Source of the DNA: CAZOEL01 sp964578835 | Lineage (GTDB): Bacteria; Desulfobacterota; Syntrophobacteria; Syntrophobacterales; Syntrophobacteraceae | Direction of reading: 5' to 3' | Length of the DNA stretch: 64,000 nt | Assembly: GCA_964578835.1 (NCBI GenBank) | Contig: CAZOEL010000004.1 | Location: 62,001 to 126,000, forward strand | Shown here: positions 62,010 to 64,000 of the stretch, piece by piece | Layout: each line of letters begins with the position of its first letter | Position numbering within the stretch: the stretch's first letter is position 1 | Translations under genes and position numbers: made by a program | Notes under the pieces: model-generated | Database searches by the model: none | Told to the model about the DNA's origin: nothing | The model's input: the letters and a program-made list of their open reading frames with translations, nothing else

Positions 62010-62849
62010 ATGAATGGACTCGAAATGCCCGGGGATAAGAGCATAGTAAAAGTCATCAGAGATCTCGAAGAGATAGACATACCAAATATCGTCCTCATCG
62101 TAGTATCGGCATGGGCGCTCATGAAGGTCATAGAGCGCTTCTTTCCCTGGCTTGCTGAAAGACTCCCCGTTAGATTCCGGTTCTACATACTCCCGATGGT
62201 CCCGGTCCTCCGCCTGGTCATCATCATTGCCACGGTCGTCCTGCTCGTCCCGGAGATCATTCAACCCAAGTTTGAAAATCTTGTGGCGATTATGAGCGCT
62301 ATCGGCGTTGCGGTGGGATTTGCCTTCAAAGACTATATAAGCAGCCTTGCCGCCGGTATGGTTGCCGTATATGAACGCCCCTACAGGCCGGGAGACTGGG
62401 TGAAGATTGGAGACGCCTATGGCGAGGTGAAGGCCGTGGAAGCCAGAGCCTTACGGATGGTGACCCTCGATGACGCCTACGTCACGATCCCCCATAAGAA
62501 GATCTGGGACTCGAGCGTCTTCAACCAAAATAACGCCCGAAGAGAGCTTCAGTGCATTGCCGACTTTTACCTCTTCCCAAAACATAACGGAGCCGCCGTA
62601 CGCCAGAAGCTGGTTGAAGTGGCTCTCACCAGCCCGTATCTCCAAATCGATCTCCCCGTAATGGTCGTGGCCCAAGAGAGCCCTTACTATACCCATTACA
62701 AGCTCAAAGCGTATCCGGTTGAAGGTCGAGACCAGCAGCTATTCATTACGGATCTCACTATCCGGGGGAAAGAAGCCCTGGCTCTTATGGGGGTTGAACC
62801 GGCCATGCCCTGGTTCGAGCCTCCAAGGGGCGTAGAAGAAGAGACATGA
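62010..62849 (+). CDS. MscS-family mechanosensitive channel
   Basis: ATG 62010 follows AGGAGAGCATGCA; a longer in-frame opening overlaps the upstream gene. The 279-residue protein has two or three N-terminal helices, the pore helix AIGVAVGFAFKDYISSLAAG, and the MscS beta domain with RPYRPGDWVKIGDAYGEVK, RALRMVTLDDAYVTIPHKKI. A C-terminal alpha/beta domain follows. The channel opens under membrane tension to release solutes on hypo-osmotic shock. It starts 11 bp after the NTPase-like gene, so the three genes are probably co-transcribed. It converges on the ATP synthase gamma gene. Confidence 0.92.
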   Translation: MNGLEMPGDKSIVKVIRDLEEIDIPNIVLIVVSAWALMKVIERFFPWLAERLPVRFRFYILPMVPVLRLVIIIATVVLLVPEIIQPKFENLVAIMSAIGVAVGFAFKDYISSLAAGMVAVYERPYRPGDWVKIGDAYGEVKAVEARALRMVTLDDAYVTIPHKKIWDSSVFNQNNARRELQCIADFYLFPKHNGAAVRQKLVEVALTSPYLQIDLPVMVVAQESPYYTHYKLKAYPVEGRDQQLFITDLTIRGKEALALMGVEPAMPWFEPPRGVEEET

Positions 62850-62872
62850 TCCAACGGTTTCGGCAAACGATT

Positions 62873-63754
62873 TCACTCCTTGAGCGCCTCAAAGCCCGAG
62901 ACGATATCGAGCAACTCTTCCGTAATGGAGCTCTGGCGCTGCTGATAGTATCTGCCGATTAGATGGCTTATCCGTTCTTCAATGTTTTTCTCCGCTCCTT
63001 GCATCGAAGCCAGACGGCCGATATTCTCACTCGCCGAAGACTCGGCGAAGCCGCGGCATACCGAAACGAAAAGATACTCCTGAATCAGCGCCGAAAATAG
63101 CCGGTCCCAGTCCATACTGAACGTCGGCAGGACCTTTGACGGCCATCTTTTCCTCTCTATCTCCAGAAGCCTTTCCTCATCGAGAGGCAGGAGATGCTCG
63201 GTATGCGGTCGATAGGAAGCGCCTGAAACAGGCCTGCAGTAGAAAAGAGAAAGCCGGTCTATCTCCTGGCGAATCTCCCACTCTTCCATTCTAATAAACA
63301 TTTCCTGAACCATTGAAGGAATTCCTGAAGCCGAAGTCGGAACCTGAAAATACTCCGCCACCTTCTGCCCCGCATCTTCGAGACGCACGGCAGCGCGGGA
63401 GCCTACGGCAACAACTATTCTTCTATCTTTATCGAAGCCCATCGCATCCATTGCTTCCAGTGAGTGCGACACGATCTGATCGTTCAAAGGGCCGCACATG
63501 CCCTGGTCCGAGCCGAAGACGACGGCGGTGAGCATGCGGCCGCGAGCGATCTTCCTGCGCGCCTTTCTCTCGGGGCCTCTCTGCAGAACAATCTGGAGGC
63601 CCATTTCAATTGTACGGTGATATTCGGCAACCGATGCGACCGCCCTTTCGTATTGACGGATGTTCACGGCAGCAAGCGATTTCATAGTCTTCACAACCGT
63701 TTGCAGATCCCTGGCGCTCTTCATCTTTTTTCTGAGCGATTCTATCGTATCCAT
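62873..63754 (-). CDS. atpG: F-type ATP synthase gamma subunit (alternative N-ATPase type)
   Basis: The start may be ATG 63754 or GTG 63760; the latter overlaps the alpha stop as GTGA. The about 293-residue protein has the gamma N-terminal helix (MDTIESLRKKMKSARDLQTV, KTMKSLAAVNIRQYERAV) and C-terminal helix (SMQGAEKNIEERISHLI, then SSITEELLDIVSG). These form the rotating shaft. Its place after alpha, with no beta or epsilon gene following before a convergent gene, fits the N-ATPase operon order, which ends alpha-gamma, rather than the ordinary alpha-gamma-beta-epsilon order. N-ATPases are often Na+-coupled; ion specificity cannot be judged here because subunit c lies outside the window. Confidence 0.85.
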   Translation of the reverse strand: MDTIESLRKKMKSARDLQTVVKTMKSLAAVNIRQYERAVASVAEYHRTIEMGLQIVLQRGPERKARRKIARGRMLTAVVFGSDQGMCGPLNDQIVSHSLEAMDAMGFDKDRRIVVAVGSRAAVRLEDAGQKVAEYFQVPTSASGIPSMVQEMFIRMEEWEIRQEIDRLSLFYCRPVSGASYRPHTEHLLPLDEERLLEIERKRWPSKVLPTFSMDWDRLFSALIQEYLFVSVCRGFAESSASENIGRLASMQGAEKNIEERISHLIGRYYQQRQSSITEELLDIVSGFEALKE

Positions 63755-63756
63755 AT

Positions 63757-64000
63757 TCACTCGACTATGCGCCGAACCATTTTAAGCAGCGCTTCACGAC
63801 TCTCCTCGCTTAGCTTCTCACCCGATTCGATCTGCTCGACCACATCAGGCAGCTCCTCTCGCACGCGCTTCCGAATCTCCCGCTCCATGCGCGGCAGACT
63901 CTCGACCGCAAGATCGTCAAAAAGCCCGTTGTTTGCTGCAAACAGTACGGCAATCTGTTCCGGAGCGGAGATGGGCTGGTACTGCGGTTGTTTCAGCACC
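63757..64000 (-). CDS. atpA: F-type ATP synthase alpha subunit, C-terminal part (gene continues beyond the window)
   Basis: The last about 80 residues are seen: LLKQPQYQPISAPEQIAVLF matches the C-terminal helical domain of ATP synthase alpha, followed by a helix-rich end (ESLPRMEREIRKRVREELPD). The apparent start Met is internal. The stop TGA (63759-63757) is adjacent to or overlaps the gamma start, so the two are coupled. The nucleotide-binding domain is outside the window. Confidence 0.85.
   Translation of the reverse strand, partial: VLKQPQYQPISAPEQIAVLFAANNGLFDDLAVESLPRMEREIRKRVREELPDVVEQIESGEKLSEESREALLKMVRRIVE

Overview
This window looks like a chromosomal segment from a motile Gram-negative bacterium, most likely of the former Deltaproteobacteria (Desulfobacterota or relatives). 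The evidence is L-ring and P-ring flagellar genes (flgH, flgI), sigma-54 (-24/-12) promoter matches, many PAS-rich hybrid histidine kinases, an iron-sulfur flavoprotein, and an alternative N-type F1Fo ATPase at the right edge. This taxonomic call is inference from gene content; no rRNA or other marker gene is present. No tRNA, rRNA or CRISPR array was seen.

Layout. 1-3.8 kb: 3' part of a CheB-like gene that lacks the catalytic Ser and His, a Roadblock/LC7 gene, a ribbon-helix-helix/PilZ fusion, and a frameshifted amino-acid-type binding lipoprotein beside a hybrid kinase (3.9-6.6 kb). 6.8-9.9 kb: a sigma-54-type promoter drives a nucleobase permease with an RsbW-like C-terminal extension, then a secreted TPR protein. 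9.9-17.8 kb: a leftward flagellar cluster flgF-flgG-flgA-flgH-flgI-flgJ-flgN-flgK-flgL, headed by a sigma-54 promoter match. 18-22.6 kb: small envelope, PilZ and GspC-like genes, an AI-2E family transporter, an Isf flavoprotein and two small genes found by eye. 22.7-28.5 kb: an ion channel with an unusual filter, an OmpR-type two-component pair, a DegP protease preceded by three 11-bp direct repeats, and a cytochrome c.

29-39.6 kb: an IS1634-type remnant abuts a leftward signalling island of two hybrid kinases, a CheB-CheR-PAS fusion and a PAS-GAF-LuxR regulator. 39.6-46.4 kb: transposase debris (IS4-like, REP-associated), then trehalose genes: a DUF5752 protein with a TreT-type synthase (frameshifted in a G7 tract), and otsB-otsA. 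47-53.4 kb: an NtrC-like activator with a pseudo-receiver, an SH3 protein, a MITE-like element, a Zn alcohol dehydrogenase and a ClC channel. 53.7-59 kb: small or secreted proteins with metal-binding-like composition, including a His/Asp-rich repeat lipoprotein, a thrombospondin-3-repeat protein, and a 42-residue protein with four CxxC pairs; also Pmp3, PRC-barrel and HExxH-containing proteins. 59.3-62.8 kb: a DUF389 / NTPase-like / MscS operon. 62.9-64 kb: ATP synthase gamma and the end of alpha, leftward.

Two themes recur. One is dense signal transduction: two-component systems, c-di-GMP (PilZ) and sigma-54 control. The other is envelope and osmotic stress: trehalose, MscS, ClC, DegP, Pmp3. 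Several palindromic repeats and transposase fragments mark repeated small rearrangements. Two reading-frame breaks (near 3353 and 42433-42439) could be real pseudogenization, phase variation or sequence error. The best candidates for undescribed biology are the four-CxxC miniprotein with its secreted neighbour, the permease-RsbW fusion under sigma-54 control, and the pseudo-receiver activator.
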